From the NCBI GenBank assembly GCA_964036295.1, contig OZ038463.1, forward strand, positions 14,220,069-14,284,068: a stretch of DNA of 64,000 nucleotides, given 5' to 3'. The stretch's first letter is position 1; every line of letters starts with the position of its first letter. Shown here piece after piece: positions 48,984-59,598 of this stretch. The notes beneath the pieces were generated by a model. It searched no databases and was not told the DNA's origin. It was given only the letters and a program-made list of their open reading frames with translations. The stretch is from Plumapathes pennacea. Lineage: Eukaryota > Cnidaria > Anthozoa > Antipatharia > Myriopathidae. The position numbers and the translations under genes are program-made.

Positions 48984-50316
48984 CTTGTCCACGTCGTGTT
49001 CTTTAAAAGTTTTCCAGTTCAATTCGTTGTCGCTGAACTTTATCTTGTAAGATTTTACCCACTGGTCATAACCATAGCGCCCTTGTGTAGCTACTTTTGT
49101 CACGACCTTTGTCTCTCCCAAGTCAACCTGCAGCCATTCTCCTGCGGTACTTGCCCCAGCAGCCCAACATCCAGATCCGACCTGGTTATTTAAGCGTCCA
49201 CGGAACGCCCCGTGGCCAGGCTGCTGCCATTCGGATGAAGCGGTTAAAGCTGCATCCAATAGCAGTCCGTTCTCCATTCCAAAAGCTGTGCTACACGCTG
49301 TGATGAGAAAAGAAGAATGTCATACTTTGTGATGATTCGAGTGCAATGAGATCAATGTTGCAGTGCCATTTTGTTATTGCCTTGTGATATCGTTGAAGTC
49401 CTTATCTGTGATGATTACAACCTGAGCCATTTAAACGAAACCACAAACACAGAATACAGCTGATACAATTAAGCTGCTAGAGTAATGGCCATACTTTGAT
49501 AATCCATTTTGTTGGTCTAAACAAATTCTCTTCTTAACTAAGACCTAAAATCCTAAACATTGATTAGTAATATGTTTTCTTCTGTAACAACGAGTAGTCA
49601 GCGCGAACAAAGAAAAAAACTGTACCAATGAACAAGAACCACTATTCTGTTTATTATTTCAATCTGAATGTTTGACTGTGTTCTGTGCGAGAAGTGGGCC
49701 CCGCGAGAACAGTCGAGTGGCGCAAGGAAAGACTTCAGGTTTTTGCTCGTATTTCTCGAGATCTTCACAGAAGTGGTAAGTACTGTTAGCTAAGTCGTCC
49801 TGTTTTAATAATTGTTACCGTTTAGTCACTAATCAATACTTAAAACTTTGGTACTACTGAACAACAAGCCTGAAGTTCATATGCCGTTGCGCGACATTGA
49901 AATCCCACTAACTTGCGCTTCTTACCTGAGCATATGGGCCGTCCTTTAGTCACGTGACACACCTCCATCTTGTTGCACAACACGTCACTGCACGTCACAT
50001 AGTCACGTGTCGGGTTATCTTCGTAAATCACGTGATTAACCAACTTGAGGTGAAGAGGATGAGAGAGACGTGTTCGTGCGTTGAGTTCACAACGCTTTTG
50101 GTTGAGATGGTAGTTGATGCTGTAGCAGTGCAGGTTTTTGATGCACTGATCCATGCAGTCGTCAGCGTCGTAGCATTGCTGAGACGAAATCACGTGACCG
50201 ATAAGTTGGCGATTGAAAAAGCGATTGGTTCTGCTTCTGCACTGGGACGAGGCGGAGAATAATAAATTATCGGCGACCAACAGGAATGCGATGATGATGC
50301 CAGTTGAGTCCTTCAT
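48984..50316 (-). CDS. Secreted PAN/apple + F5/8C (discoidin) module, copy 4
   Basis: Exon 1 is 50316-49926 (391 nt) and exon 2 is 49285-48984 (302 nt), with a 640-bp intron. The start is the ATG at 50316, followed by a signal peptide ending near LLFSASSQC. Nine cysteines fall in the PAN part and the tenth (PICS) opens the F5/8C domain. Exon 2 carries LLLDAALTASSEW, FRGRLNNQVGSGCWAA, GEWLQVDLGE, VATQGRYGYDQWVKSYK and FKEHDVDK|GTGAGT. It shares the YGYDQWVKSYKIKFSDNELNW stretch with copy 1, whereas copies 2 and 3 share a QWLTSYKIKFS version, so the copies form two sequence pairs. Upstream S2 sequence is cut at 50813 by a Helitron relic. The role is probably an extracellular lectin-like protein. 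Expression is untested. Confidence 0.85.
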
Positions 50317-51127
50317 GTCGCTATGACCTGTGACAAAAGTCCGATGGGAAGGTATTAAAATTTACATGCTCTCTACCATTTACACAGTAGACGTGCTTTA
50401 AGTTTGTTTACTTGTAGATTTGTCGATGAGTCTGACGAGACTATTATTGTGACTAAACGATAGTATAACAACCAATGAACTTGAACAGTACTTCACGCAA
50501 GGAAGTCAAAATCAGAACATAAGGTTAGTAAAACTACATGGCCTAATATGGGTATTAGCGATAATGACGTAATGAAAGCAACGGAGCGTGTCCACACAGT
50601 GTGTAAGGGCATGCTTACAAGGAGATAGGGCTACTTTAACACTAGGGTTACTCTAGTATTAAGGTTATCCTAGCGCTTTAAGATGTCGTCTTTCTTTTAT
50701 AATCAACGTGTTTACAAGGTTAATTACAGGCGGATTTACAAGAAATTTTATACTGAGTTCAATGATGAATTGTTTACTTCTTTATCGAGATGGCTTTGTA
50801 GCGCCAAACCTTGCGCCATTTTGTTTGGTGACAAGCTGCGATAGAGTACGAATGGATCGGAAGTAATTTTGTACAACAAGGTGCAGCTACAAGACCAAAT
50901 CGGCGGACGGCTGTAAACTGCCCGGATATTTTGCCAGTGTATCGGAAGCAAGCTTGCTAGCCGTGAAACGAATTTATTAAGGCATCGACTGGCTGACCTG
51001 AACACAATCCCAGACGCCAGTATTGTGTTAAAACGCAGACACTTCTTCAGAAAGGAACAGCAAAATACAGTCGGTGGAAATCGAACAATCACCGTGGCAA
51101 ATTTCATCTTTTACAATAACAGGATTG

Positions 51128-52649
51128 TCCCCGAACGAAGTGAGGGAAATACTCACGACGCTAATGCAGTAGTATTATCGCCTTATCGGAGACTCCAAGC
51201 CCGCCGCCATCTCGAAATCTAATGTTCGTCTGTCAGTCTGTCAGTCTTGCGTGCGACCTCGTCCCCAGTTCCTATCGCGTCGCTGCAGAACCAATAACAA
51301 AGGCCGGATCGATCACGTGTGGCCCTGTAGTTTTACTCGCAATGAGAGAAATTAGATTGAACGAAGCAACTACAGTATATCGTAGCTGTGTTCACGAAAA
51401 TGGAAAACTTGAAGCAACAGTCTCGCGAAGCTCGTCTTCAAAAGAGAAGGAAACAGGCACGAGCAAGGCGGAATCGTGAAACGATCGAACAGCGCCAGTT
51501 CGTCTCGACAAAAGACGGAACTATGACCGAAAAGAAAACAGCGCATGAATGCCGATCGAAAGCGACATGAAGAGAAGCGGGTAACACAGACAACTCCGCA
51601 AAGAGAACAGCGCTTGAAAGCGAATCGAGACCTTCAGGAGAAAAAGCGGGCCGAAGAGAAGACTCCGCAAAGACAACAGCGCATGAATGCCGACCAAAAG
51701 CGACATGAACAGAAGCGGGTAACACAGACAACTCCGCAAAGGGAACAGCGCTTGAAAGCAAATCGGGAGCTTCAGACGCCGTTTTGTGTTAAACTCAGAT
51801 ACTTATTTAGAAAGGACAAGCAACAAAGGTTAGTCAGTGGAAATCGAACAATCACCGTGACAAATATATTCTATCCCGTATAGCTTGTAACTCGATCACT
51901 TCAAGAATGTATTAAAATCTGTATGCTGATCATTTTCCCTCGAAGTATTGTTTTACTACGCTTCTGTCGCCAGTTTCGGCTACCGTATTCGCTCAGAGCA
52001 ATCGGAACTTGGAGTCTTGAATAATTTAGTCAGATGTCTTATTTTTCTGTAATCTGACACGCGGTGATTGCAGCGAGAATCGTTCACAAGCCCTTAGAAG
52101 TATTACTAGGTCTGAAGCCCGTGTATAATTTGAAGTAAACTGTTCAAGTTTTGCTTTGATTCTGGGAGAAATCTTGCTGTTTTGAGTGGGTTCACATACA
52201 AAACAATTCGAGCCTATTAAATATGCATGCCTGAGTCTGGAGCATGCAGTCCAGAGTAAAAACAAATCGCACAGGAAGCCTATTTATTTGTACTGCCTAT
52301 GAATTCAAAATTGGAAAATCAGTGTTCCTTTTTTCCCGTACTACGACGGCCGACCAACTTCAAACTTTGAGTATTAAATTTCGAGAACGTGCTTGGCAGA
52401 CTGTATGAATTAATTTGACGTGCCGACCGTGGGAAATACGTACTTCGTCACGCAATCGATTCTTTTTTCAACGCAAAAATATAACACACACCATTCTTTT
52501 TCTCCTTCCTTTGCGTGTAGCACTTGAGTTCGAAGAAAAGATTGAGTCAACATTTCGGTAAAACAAAGGCTACTCTTGTTGGGAGTTACCAAAGTAAAAG
52601 TCCCATCAATGGCAGAGTGAGGGGGTATCTGCGATTATCGTATTTCTAG
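51128..52649 (+). mobile_element. Helitron H3 nested in H5
   Basis: 5' TCCCCGAACGAAGTGAGGG to 3' TTATCGTATTTCTAG. H4 at ~60101-60130 preserves the uninterrupted target AGGAATGTAGTTTTCAG, and H3's flanks are AGGATTG and TAGTTTTCAG, so it is a precise insertion without duplication. Near-identical to H1 over most of its length. Confidence 0.85.
51400..51883 (+). pseudogene. STPR-like ORF in H3, frameshifted
   Basis: ATG at 51400. SREARLQKRRKQARARRNRE begins in one frame, and the 23-residue units (TPQREQRLKANRDLQEKKR and partners) continue in another from ~51545 to the stop at 51881-51883. An indel between them breaks the ORF. The last repeats are the best preserved and match H1 almost exactly. 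Confidence 0.6.
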
Positions 52650-55600
52650 TAGTTTTCAGAATCCAAGTTTTGGCAAGATGACGACGCACAATACAATGGA
52701 AAGTGGAATTTTCCCACTGTTTGAGGACTGCTCTATACAGTATATTTTGGAATCATTGAAGACGTGAACAATAGTGTTTTGGGTTTTTTTCCTTTTATGG
52801 AAAAGAGCTAAAGCTATGACTTTCAGGAACCGGTGAGTTTTGAAAAATCACTTCAATTAACGTACAGTACGCGTATGCTATAAATTAGTGTTATCATTAT
52901 GGTACTTCAACAGTCGCCGAATATTTTGTCGTTTGATGCCCTGGGAACTGTGACGAAGGCCAAGTAGGATTATACTGTGATCTTTTCGCTAATTTTTAAA
53001 GCTATTTCAGACTGCCTTCGTGCAAGTTCCTGGCATATTTTCAATTTGCATAATTTCACTGACAGTCTGACATATGGGAATGCTGTAAAGTTTTGCCGTG
53101 TTTGTTGGCACACTGTATTCAAGGATGACAAGGTAACCGGGTTGAAGTGATCTTGCTTTTTAAAGACTATTAAAGTAGAAAATACCCGGCCAGGGGCCAC
53201 TACTATCCAAATTAAACAATTACAGTCTATTGTATATTATCATTGTCTATGAGTGGCCGAATTTGCTTGCACAACACAATCGGACCTTGTATTATATTTA
53301 GTGACCGGGTTGGCTCGCTCAGTACAATCGGACCTTGTATTATCTAGTGATTTAATTTATTTTTTCTGTCAAAGATCTTAAATTCGTCAAACGCGGTTTG
53401 AAGAGTTGTTGTGTTTAAAATTAAATCTTTGCCAAAATTCACACATTTTGCGAGACTTCAAAACCGTGTAAACAAGCGACTCTCGCTTTGAAAGCTCTAA
53501 ATTTGTTACACTCGAAGAAGCGTATTAAATTTATGGAGTGAAAAACACACACACACACACACACACACAAACGTATGTGGTTAGGATACAACGTTGGCTG
53601 GAGAAATCGCGGCTCAGTTTTCTTAAAAATTAATAAACATTTTGGTGTCGAAGATCGACTTTGCTGACTGAGCAAAACTGATCGAGTCACGATTTTAGGT
53701 GCGCTTTTCTTGCCTTTCAAGTCTCGGGAGTATTCTGTAGTTGCGTGTAAAAGTTGTCTCAGCGAACTTTGGAGTTCAGCTAGTGTCCCCGAAAATTGCA
53801 GACTGTGCACATTGTCTGAACTAAACCAGACTGCCGTGCGACAAAGGTTTTTTTTAGCGGCCGACTGGTGACGTCGCTACACAAACCGTGGTTTGTAAAA
53901 AAAGATTTAAAAATAATCTCCAAGCGGAAAAAATAGAACCCCGCTTTCCGAAAACCCACTACAGAGCGAGGGGATAGCCCGGTCGTCCGATTTCGTAATC
54001 ACTTGTACGATTAGTATAGGTAATCGCATGATTTCGAGTGCAATTTGGAATAATAAAGAGAGGCCCGTGACCAGTGCGCTTGTGACGTCATTATTACAAT
54101 GAATAGAGACACGAGGGGTCCCGGGAGAGGAACTTTTGTCGTGCGTTTATATGCAAAAGATATTATAGCCGAGTCAGTTTTTGCACATGACGGATCCATG
54201 ATTTCCCTTTATTTTTCTTGCCCTCTTTTCTTCTAATTTCGGTCAAACAGATATTCACGAAAAAGTGTATTATAATAATTGAGAGAAAACAATTATCGAA
54301 GGCCCCGTAGGAATATTCTTCGTTTGCAACAACCCAGTTTTCATTGCTTTCCGATGCACGTGACAGTACTTGTGTGACGCTTGCTATACAACCTGGCAAC
54401 CTTGTTGAGTGAATTTTCAAGCTGACATGTTTTGTGGAGGAACTGTGTTGTCATTTTGTAATGGGATTGACTGGGGAATACCCGACATCTTAAGTAGCTG
54501 TAAGACAGCGTAATAGCCTTATCTCATCTTCCCAGCGTGTGCATCATGTTCAAGTAGCTGTAATTGAAAGCTTTCAGACTTATCTCTGTAGCACATTAAA
54601 GCATGACACTTCCCATGATGAAATTACTTCGTATGAAAAAGCCATCTCAGACGTTACTCATCCTACATGTACAAGTCTGATTACTAATATGTTCAAGACT
54701 GCTATGCATTAAGCTTTAACGCAAAATTCTGGGTCGATACGAAATTAATCTCTATCGGAAGCTGCAGACGTTTGAATACCGTGACAACAAAGGCGTGCAT
54801 CACGGGCTTGTGGAGCGAACATTACGGCTCGAATAGTCGGATATCAACCTTGAGCTTTTGAAGACTTCGAGGTATTCAGTGACAAATATTCTCGATGTAA
54901 TCGCCTGCCGGTCTTTCCTGCTTTTGTTAAAGCGGCGTGAGTGAAAGCTAATTAGCTGATGATTCGGGATTCCCCGTTCTATGATATTATGCTCGTGACA
55001 TTTCATTGACAGATCTTGTATCTTAATCTCGCGTGATATTTGCCTCAAACCTATTAGTAATTCAATATCCTCAGACAATAAACAAAGAACCTTTACTGCA
55101 CGCAAAACGAAGTTAAACGCCGACTGTTCGTATACGCCGCGCGTTACACAAAGCCGCAGAGTTTCCGACAAAGGGAGACGCTCTGCCCGCAGGGAAAAGT
55201 TCAAGTTCTATCAAGTTTCGACTCGTCTTCTACTACTTATTCGATGTTCTTTCACACAAATATTGCTCAGAACACAGATACATTGGTTGAAGCGGTATCT
55301 ATAATCGAGCTTTTGCAAAACACAACCCTTCGTACTTTACGGGGGTCCCGCTGGTAACACATCAAGCATTTGTGTACGGCTATTTTCAAGTCTTCCGACG
55401 CTTAAAAACAATGCAAGCCAAAATCGCTCTTAAAGTATGGCTTCCGTGCATCCAGAAAGCCAACCGATGATCGTTTTGTTTGGATCAACAACTGAAGGAC
55501 CGGAAGTTTTTTCTATATCCCTTGACAGAGAAAACCCATTGTACTTGGTTCTGTGATTTTGATCTCTGAGTACGTCTGATCTTGCAATGCCTGTTTTTTA

Positions 55601-55697
55601 ACACATTTTAAAATACAAACGTATCTTAGCACCTCGGTTACTTTTGGCAATCTTCTTTTTGAGCTTCTAGCTTTCTCGCAGCGATGGTTTATTGATC

Positions 55698-56255
55698 CTA
55701 ATTTTCTCTTTCCATTTCCATCTGTGGCTTTTTATTGTTTACATGCTGTTTACATGCACGTTCTCGGAACGCATTAGCATTGTGAAGTACGTAAGCTCGG
55801 GTATAACCATGGACTTTTGACGACTTTGGGACATTCTTTGAAATGTATTCTTGTATTAGTCGCCTGCTTTTTCTACTCTTGTTCAAAATGCGTGAAAGGT
55901 TATTCAAGGGTACGTGGCTTGGCTCACGACTTCGTCTTGCAGGACTTCGGTTTTCTTTCACATAAACATTTGTGGGAATACAATAAAACTGAGCGAAGCG
56001 AGATCTACCAACGGTCACTTTTTCCTCAGCCATTTCCCAATTTTCAAATAACAACGCCATCTGTTCCACTGATTGTTTGACCTTCATGGCACCGAGCCAA
56101 AATGTCGCAACAACAACATAAATGCACAGCAGAGTGAAATTTTGATCCCAAACAAAAGTCAGATTTTCTGACGCTTTACTTGTATCAGCAAGAATAATAC
56201 AAAGTAAAAGAATACAAAGTACCTTCAAGTTCACCCTCATACTAAACAGTTCCAT
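55698..56255 (-). CDS. Unrecognised secreted/membrane protein, best-preserved copy
   Basis: From ATG 56255 the frame runs 185 codons. It has a signal-like segment (MRVNLKVLCILLLCIILAD), a second hydrophobic stretch (LLCIYVVVATFWLGAM), then a charged region with NKSRKSRRLIQEYISKN and YTRAYVLHNANAF. The direct copy at 4989-5733 has two frameshifts inside this part. Here a single A lost from an A run (AATAAAAAGCC against AATAAAAAAGCC) shifts the frame near the end, giving the stop at 55698-55700 instead of the longer basic tail seen in the other copy. Probably also decayed. No family recognised. Confidence 0.4.
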   Translation of the reverse strand: MELFSMRVNLKVLCILLLCIILADTSKASENLTFVWDQNFTLLCIYVVVATFWLGAMKVKQSVEQMALLFENWEMAEEKVTVGRSRFAQFYCIPTNVYVKENRSPARRSREPSHVPLNNLSRILNKSRKSRRLIQEYISKNVPKSSKVHGYTRAYVLHNANAFRERACKQHVNNKKPQMEMEREN

Positions 56256-56277
56256 ATAATCCGCTATCAAGCGCTTG

Positions 56278-57325
56278 TCAAGAATCGCCGTCTTTACACA
56301 GGTTCTCGTCTTTGTATGTCGAGCGGCTTCGTTCAGCTTGTTCCTTCAAGTTCTCAAGGTTCTGGATGTCAGATTCTTCGTACATTTCTGTACAGTTGTG
56401 CATAGTTATGCAGTTCATTGATAAGTTCATTGCATTTGCTTTCATGGCTTTCAATATGGCTTTTGAGGCTGAACGGACCGACCCAAGCCAAAACCGCTCA
56501 ATGAAATTTAGTATGGGTCACAGGCTCCCCAATCTTACTGTATGAGTTGAAAAAAAAAAAAGTTTTCAAATTAAAGAAATACTTCACCTATGTTGTTCCT
56601 TGTGTGCTTTTATTCCTTGTGTATCATTTCTGGGCAGTTTCAAGCCGTTTTGAGCGATTTTCATATGGTGCTGATTCAGTCTGTATATATAATGACAAGG
56701 CAGGACACAAGCGAAACGACCGTTGAACTTACGAGGTCAAAAAATCACCCTAATTCTGCTTAAGTCACCTCTATTCTCATCGATAGCAATCGCCGAAGGT
56801 TGGAATGCATATCCTCTTCACTCGCACATCGAAAGCTCACTCTCTTGCCTTCAAAAAGCATGCATTTCTGCCGCCGAAGACCAACGTTTCACTATCTGTT
56901 GATCCGTTCATGTAGCAACGAGGACATCTCGAGCTCAGTGACGTCGCCATGACATCCAACGTCCAATCGGATTAGAGCTATTGTAATCAGGCCTGGTCAC
57001 TGAGCTCGAGATGTCCTCGTTGCTACATGAACGGATATATACAGACTGAATCAGCACCATATGAAAATCGCTCAAAACGGCTTGAAACTGCCCAGAAATG
57101 ATACACAAGGAATAAAAGCACACAAGGAACAACATAGGTGAAGTATTTCTTTAATTTGAAAACTTTTTTTTTTTCAACTCATACAGTAAGATTGGGGAGC
57201 CTGTGTATGGGTCTACCGCAACCGGCGTATGCGTTTGTAAGTAAGATGAGCGGTCCATAAAATAATCCACAGAGCCAACTAAGGCAAGCAACTTGCTGTC
57301 TTCAAAATGGCGAAACTGCTCGCCC
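56278..57325 (-). pseudogene. Inverted copy of the 4565-4966 ORF, split by a foldback insertion
   Basis: Matches 4587-4966 in reverse. ~22 bp including the ATG/MWEVDLC codons is deleted, and the 687-bp element at 56519-57205 interrupts the sequence at the GRPILNF codons. The stop equivalent is at 56278-56280. Confidence 0.55.
56519..57205. mobile_element. 687-bp foldback MITE with 7-8-bp target duplication
   Basis: The ends are CACAGGCTCCCCAATCTTAC and its complement. The right arm (56998-57205, 208 bp) pairs with two left blocks (56519-56691 and 56902-56940), so the left arm carries a ~210-bp secondary insertion. TATGGGT flanks both sides (56512-56518, 57206-57212), and the direct ID copy near 4727 is the empty site. 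The duplication size is compatible with hAT-like transposition. Confidence 0.8.
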
Positions 57326-57594
57326 GCCAAGTCACTTGATCACAACGTCATCACAAATCACATGATAATATGAACCAATCACCGCATGCAGATTTCTAAC
57401 CCAGAAAAATAAAAAAAAAATAAAAAAAATCGTTGCATTTTAAAGCTTGTGACGTCACAAGCAATTAGCACGAGTAAATTTTTCAAAGACCACAAAATTG
57501 CACGAGCGCCACGCGAGTGCAATTTGTGGTCTTTGAAAAATTTACGAGTGCTTATTTATTCCAAAATTGCACTCGAAATCATGTGATTACTGGT

Positions 57595-57903
57595 TAATAA
57601 CATGCATACAATAATTTACATCGCTCAATTTTATTCAATTTTGTTACAATTCGCAAATGTCTCCCAAGAACTTTGTTTTCTCGCAAACAGAGTCGGAATT
57701 GTCCTGAGGAATGAAAACACACCCTTTTGTCTTGCTTGTCTTCGGAAGTACGCGCGCCGGCTGTCGGCAATTTTTAATTTCAAATTTCTGCACTGTTAAT
57801 TTCACATTTCTGCACTGTTAATTTCACATTTTTGCACTGTTTGGGATAAATTGACGCGCGCTCCGCCAATCAGAATGCAGAAATTATTGTATGCATGTTA
57901 TTA
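57595..57903. mobile_element. MITE with perfect 21-bp inverted ends
   Basis: The ends are TAATAACATGCATACAATAA(T) and the exact complement. A CACATTTCTGCACTGTTAAT-type repeat occurs three times inside. The target duplication is unclear. Confidence 0.7.
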
Positions 57904-57929
57904 CAAACCGAATTGGACTCCATTCTGTC

Positions 57930-59598
57930 AATCATATTACCATTATTAATCCTCCGCATGCACTAACTTGAACCTTGCAGGCAGGTTCTCGATGTGATTT
58001 GTAATTTTTCCGATGTTTTTTTAAGAGTGTTGACCAAAAATCAAACGCAGGGGCAAAATAATTATATTTCAATTTATGTAGCTGCTTCAGTTTCGTAAAC
58101 AGACATGTAAACCACTAAAATCGTCATGTTCGCGGTAATACAATAAATTAATGATTGTCAGTATATGGCAGATAAACCGGAAAACCTGAGTCCAATGTGC
58201 CATTTACGAGATGCCTGTTGCCTTTCGACTCTTTCAAACAAAGGCCTAGTACACAACCTTTCTTATGAACTCATGATTTTTATGATTCAACACTTTTTTC
58301 TTCTCTTTCTATTGGCCAAGAGACTGCTACGTCACCTGCAAATAACTACCTACGAATAAGTATCTACTCATGCGCACTACTGGTTTTTGCGTGTCAAATG
58401 CCAAAAAATTTTGCTCGTGCGCAGTCTACACCTGTGTGAATATAGCAGCTCGTTTTTAACTCGTGAATGCGAAGCACTCACTCGCTCGTTCCATGGGTGT
58501 AAACTTCCGGCGGAAAGTACGGGTTCCGCAGACCAGTGCATAACACTGGCGCAGGCCTTGCAAACAAAATGGCGGCCAGTTTCCGACCGAGAATACTCGA
58601 CGTTCAAAACGGGGGTTGAGAGTCGCAAAAGCGATGAAATAATCTTTCACGTTTGGAGTCCTTTGATTCTCAAGGCACATGTTCTTGAAAATTAAGACCG
58701 AACTGCGGACTTCACCTGGATTTTACAGTTCGATTGATCGAAAACTTTTTAGCACCTTTGAACCGTAGCGTTGGCTAAAATCACAGTACTTGTATGGCTT
58801 CAATGCTATATACAGAGGATAGATTTATAGCGTTTCTCATTTACGAGTTGGTTCACAGGAGATTTTGATTGCTACAACGCCCGCTTCCCAACATATTATA
58901 TGCCAAATAATTTGTGAATTCAAGCTCACTCCAATGATAAAACAATTATTTAACTCGGTTATTGCAAAACATCGTGATTTGCCAGTGTCCCGCATTTGCC
59001 TCTGCCTCAGCTTCGACATTGGCACATAATTGTTCTACTCGCCACTGCCAAGAGTCACAATGTTTTGCTCAACCGCGTCCCTTAATTACTTATTATTTGC
59101 ATTAAAAATGAAAACTAATAGTTCATAAGTAAGCTTTCGCACTAGACATTGTTTTGAGGCAACAGGCATCTCGGATTTATGCATACTTGTGTGATCTGCG
59201 TCATTTTGATTAGAAACACGCGCATAAAAGAATGTCAATAAGGACAGAAAAAAAAAGCAGAATTGAAATCGCGTTTTACTATTCAGAAGGCGTTCATTTA
59301 TGGAAAGTGCCCCCAGGTAAACGCAGAAAATGGCGTTTCCGAGTTCCTAAAGTAAAAAATTTCTTTGGGTAACAAACCCCAGACTCTCCCTAGCGGATCG
59401 CACCTTCGGTGCTTGCTAAAATCTTATATTTTTACGTGCACCACAAAAAATTCTCGCTGCGCCCCTACAGGTTGACACATTAATTATAGATGACGCTACA
59501 GTGTCCTCAAAGAGCTAAAAAATAAAATGTTCTCACAGGGAATATAGCATTATGGAGCACCTGAAGTTATGAAACTCTTATCGAAGGCCGGAATATAT
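57930..59598. repeat. Block T, copy 3, with an ~0.8-kb extra insert
   Basis: Relative to 43775-44160 an extra stretch at about 58275-59095 interrupts T. It is CpG-containing, with AAAATGGCGGCC and a 102-codon plus-strand frame (58387-58695). Nothing in it was recognised. Confidence 0.6.

Larger units (their letters stand above)
45601..50813. repeat. Segmental duplication block S2, copy 4
   Basis: Non-coding to 48960 apart from the MITE remnant, the poly(A) retro-insertion and the short 22-bp array (~48160-48320). Then PAN-F5/8C copy 4. Cut at 50813 by a Helitron relic. Confidence 0.75.
50814..53985 (+). mobile_element. Helitron relic H5 (5' and 3' ends lost), host of H3
   Basis: Its interior matches Helitron H4 from CGCCATTTT through GAGCGAGGGGATA, but the terminal CTAG segment and the TC start are missing. 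H3 splits it at 51128. It contains a (CA)n tract at 53545-53568 and a ~50-bp tandem pair at ~53260-53340. The 50.9-51.1-kb part carries a CVK-type tail resembling that of the STPR ORF, broken by stops. Confidence 0.7.
54062..57460. repeat. Segment ID, inverted copy
   Basis: Reverse complement of ~4464-7500 apart from the foldback insertion and the absence of the MITE found at 6657-6989. It carries an 85-codon open frame (54420-54163, minus) that is also open at 7141-7398. Neither copy starts with ATG, so it could only be an internal exon or chance. Confidence 0.75.
54020..57590. mobile_element. TIR-bounded composite carrying the inverted ID segment
   Basis: The left edge GTAATCGCATGATTTCGAGT continues to GGAATAA. 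The right edge (57557-57590) is its complement, with ATGATTTCGAGTGCAATTTT in inverted form. Inside the right end is a ~36-bp-arm hairpin (57468-57552). Between lies the reverse complement of segment ID. The arrangement resembles a Pack-type capture, but no target duplication was found. Confidence 0.5.

Noticed and set aside
50748-51107. 119-codon minus-strand ORF
   Set aside because: It spans the junction of S2 and the Helitron relic H5, so it cannot be an ancestral gene.
53439-53810. 123-codon minus-strand ORF with a Cys-Val run
   Set aside because: The run comes from the (CA)n microsatellite inside the Helitron relic, and the H4 counterpart is not open.
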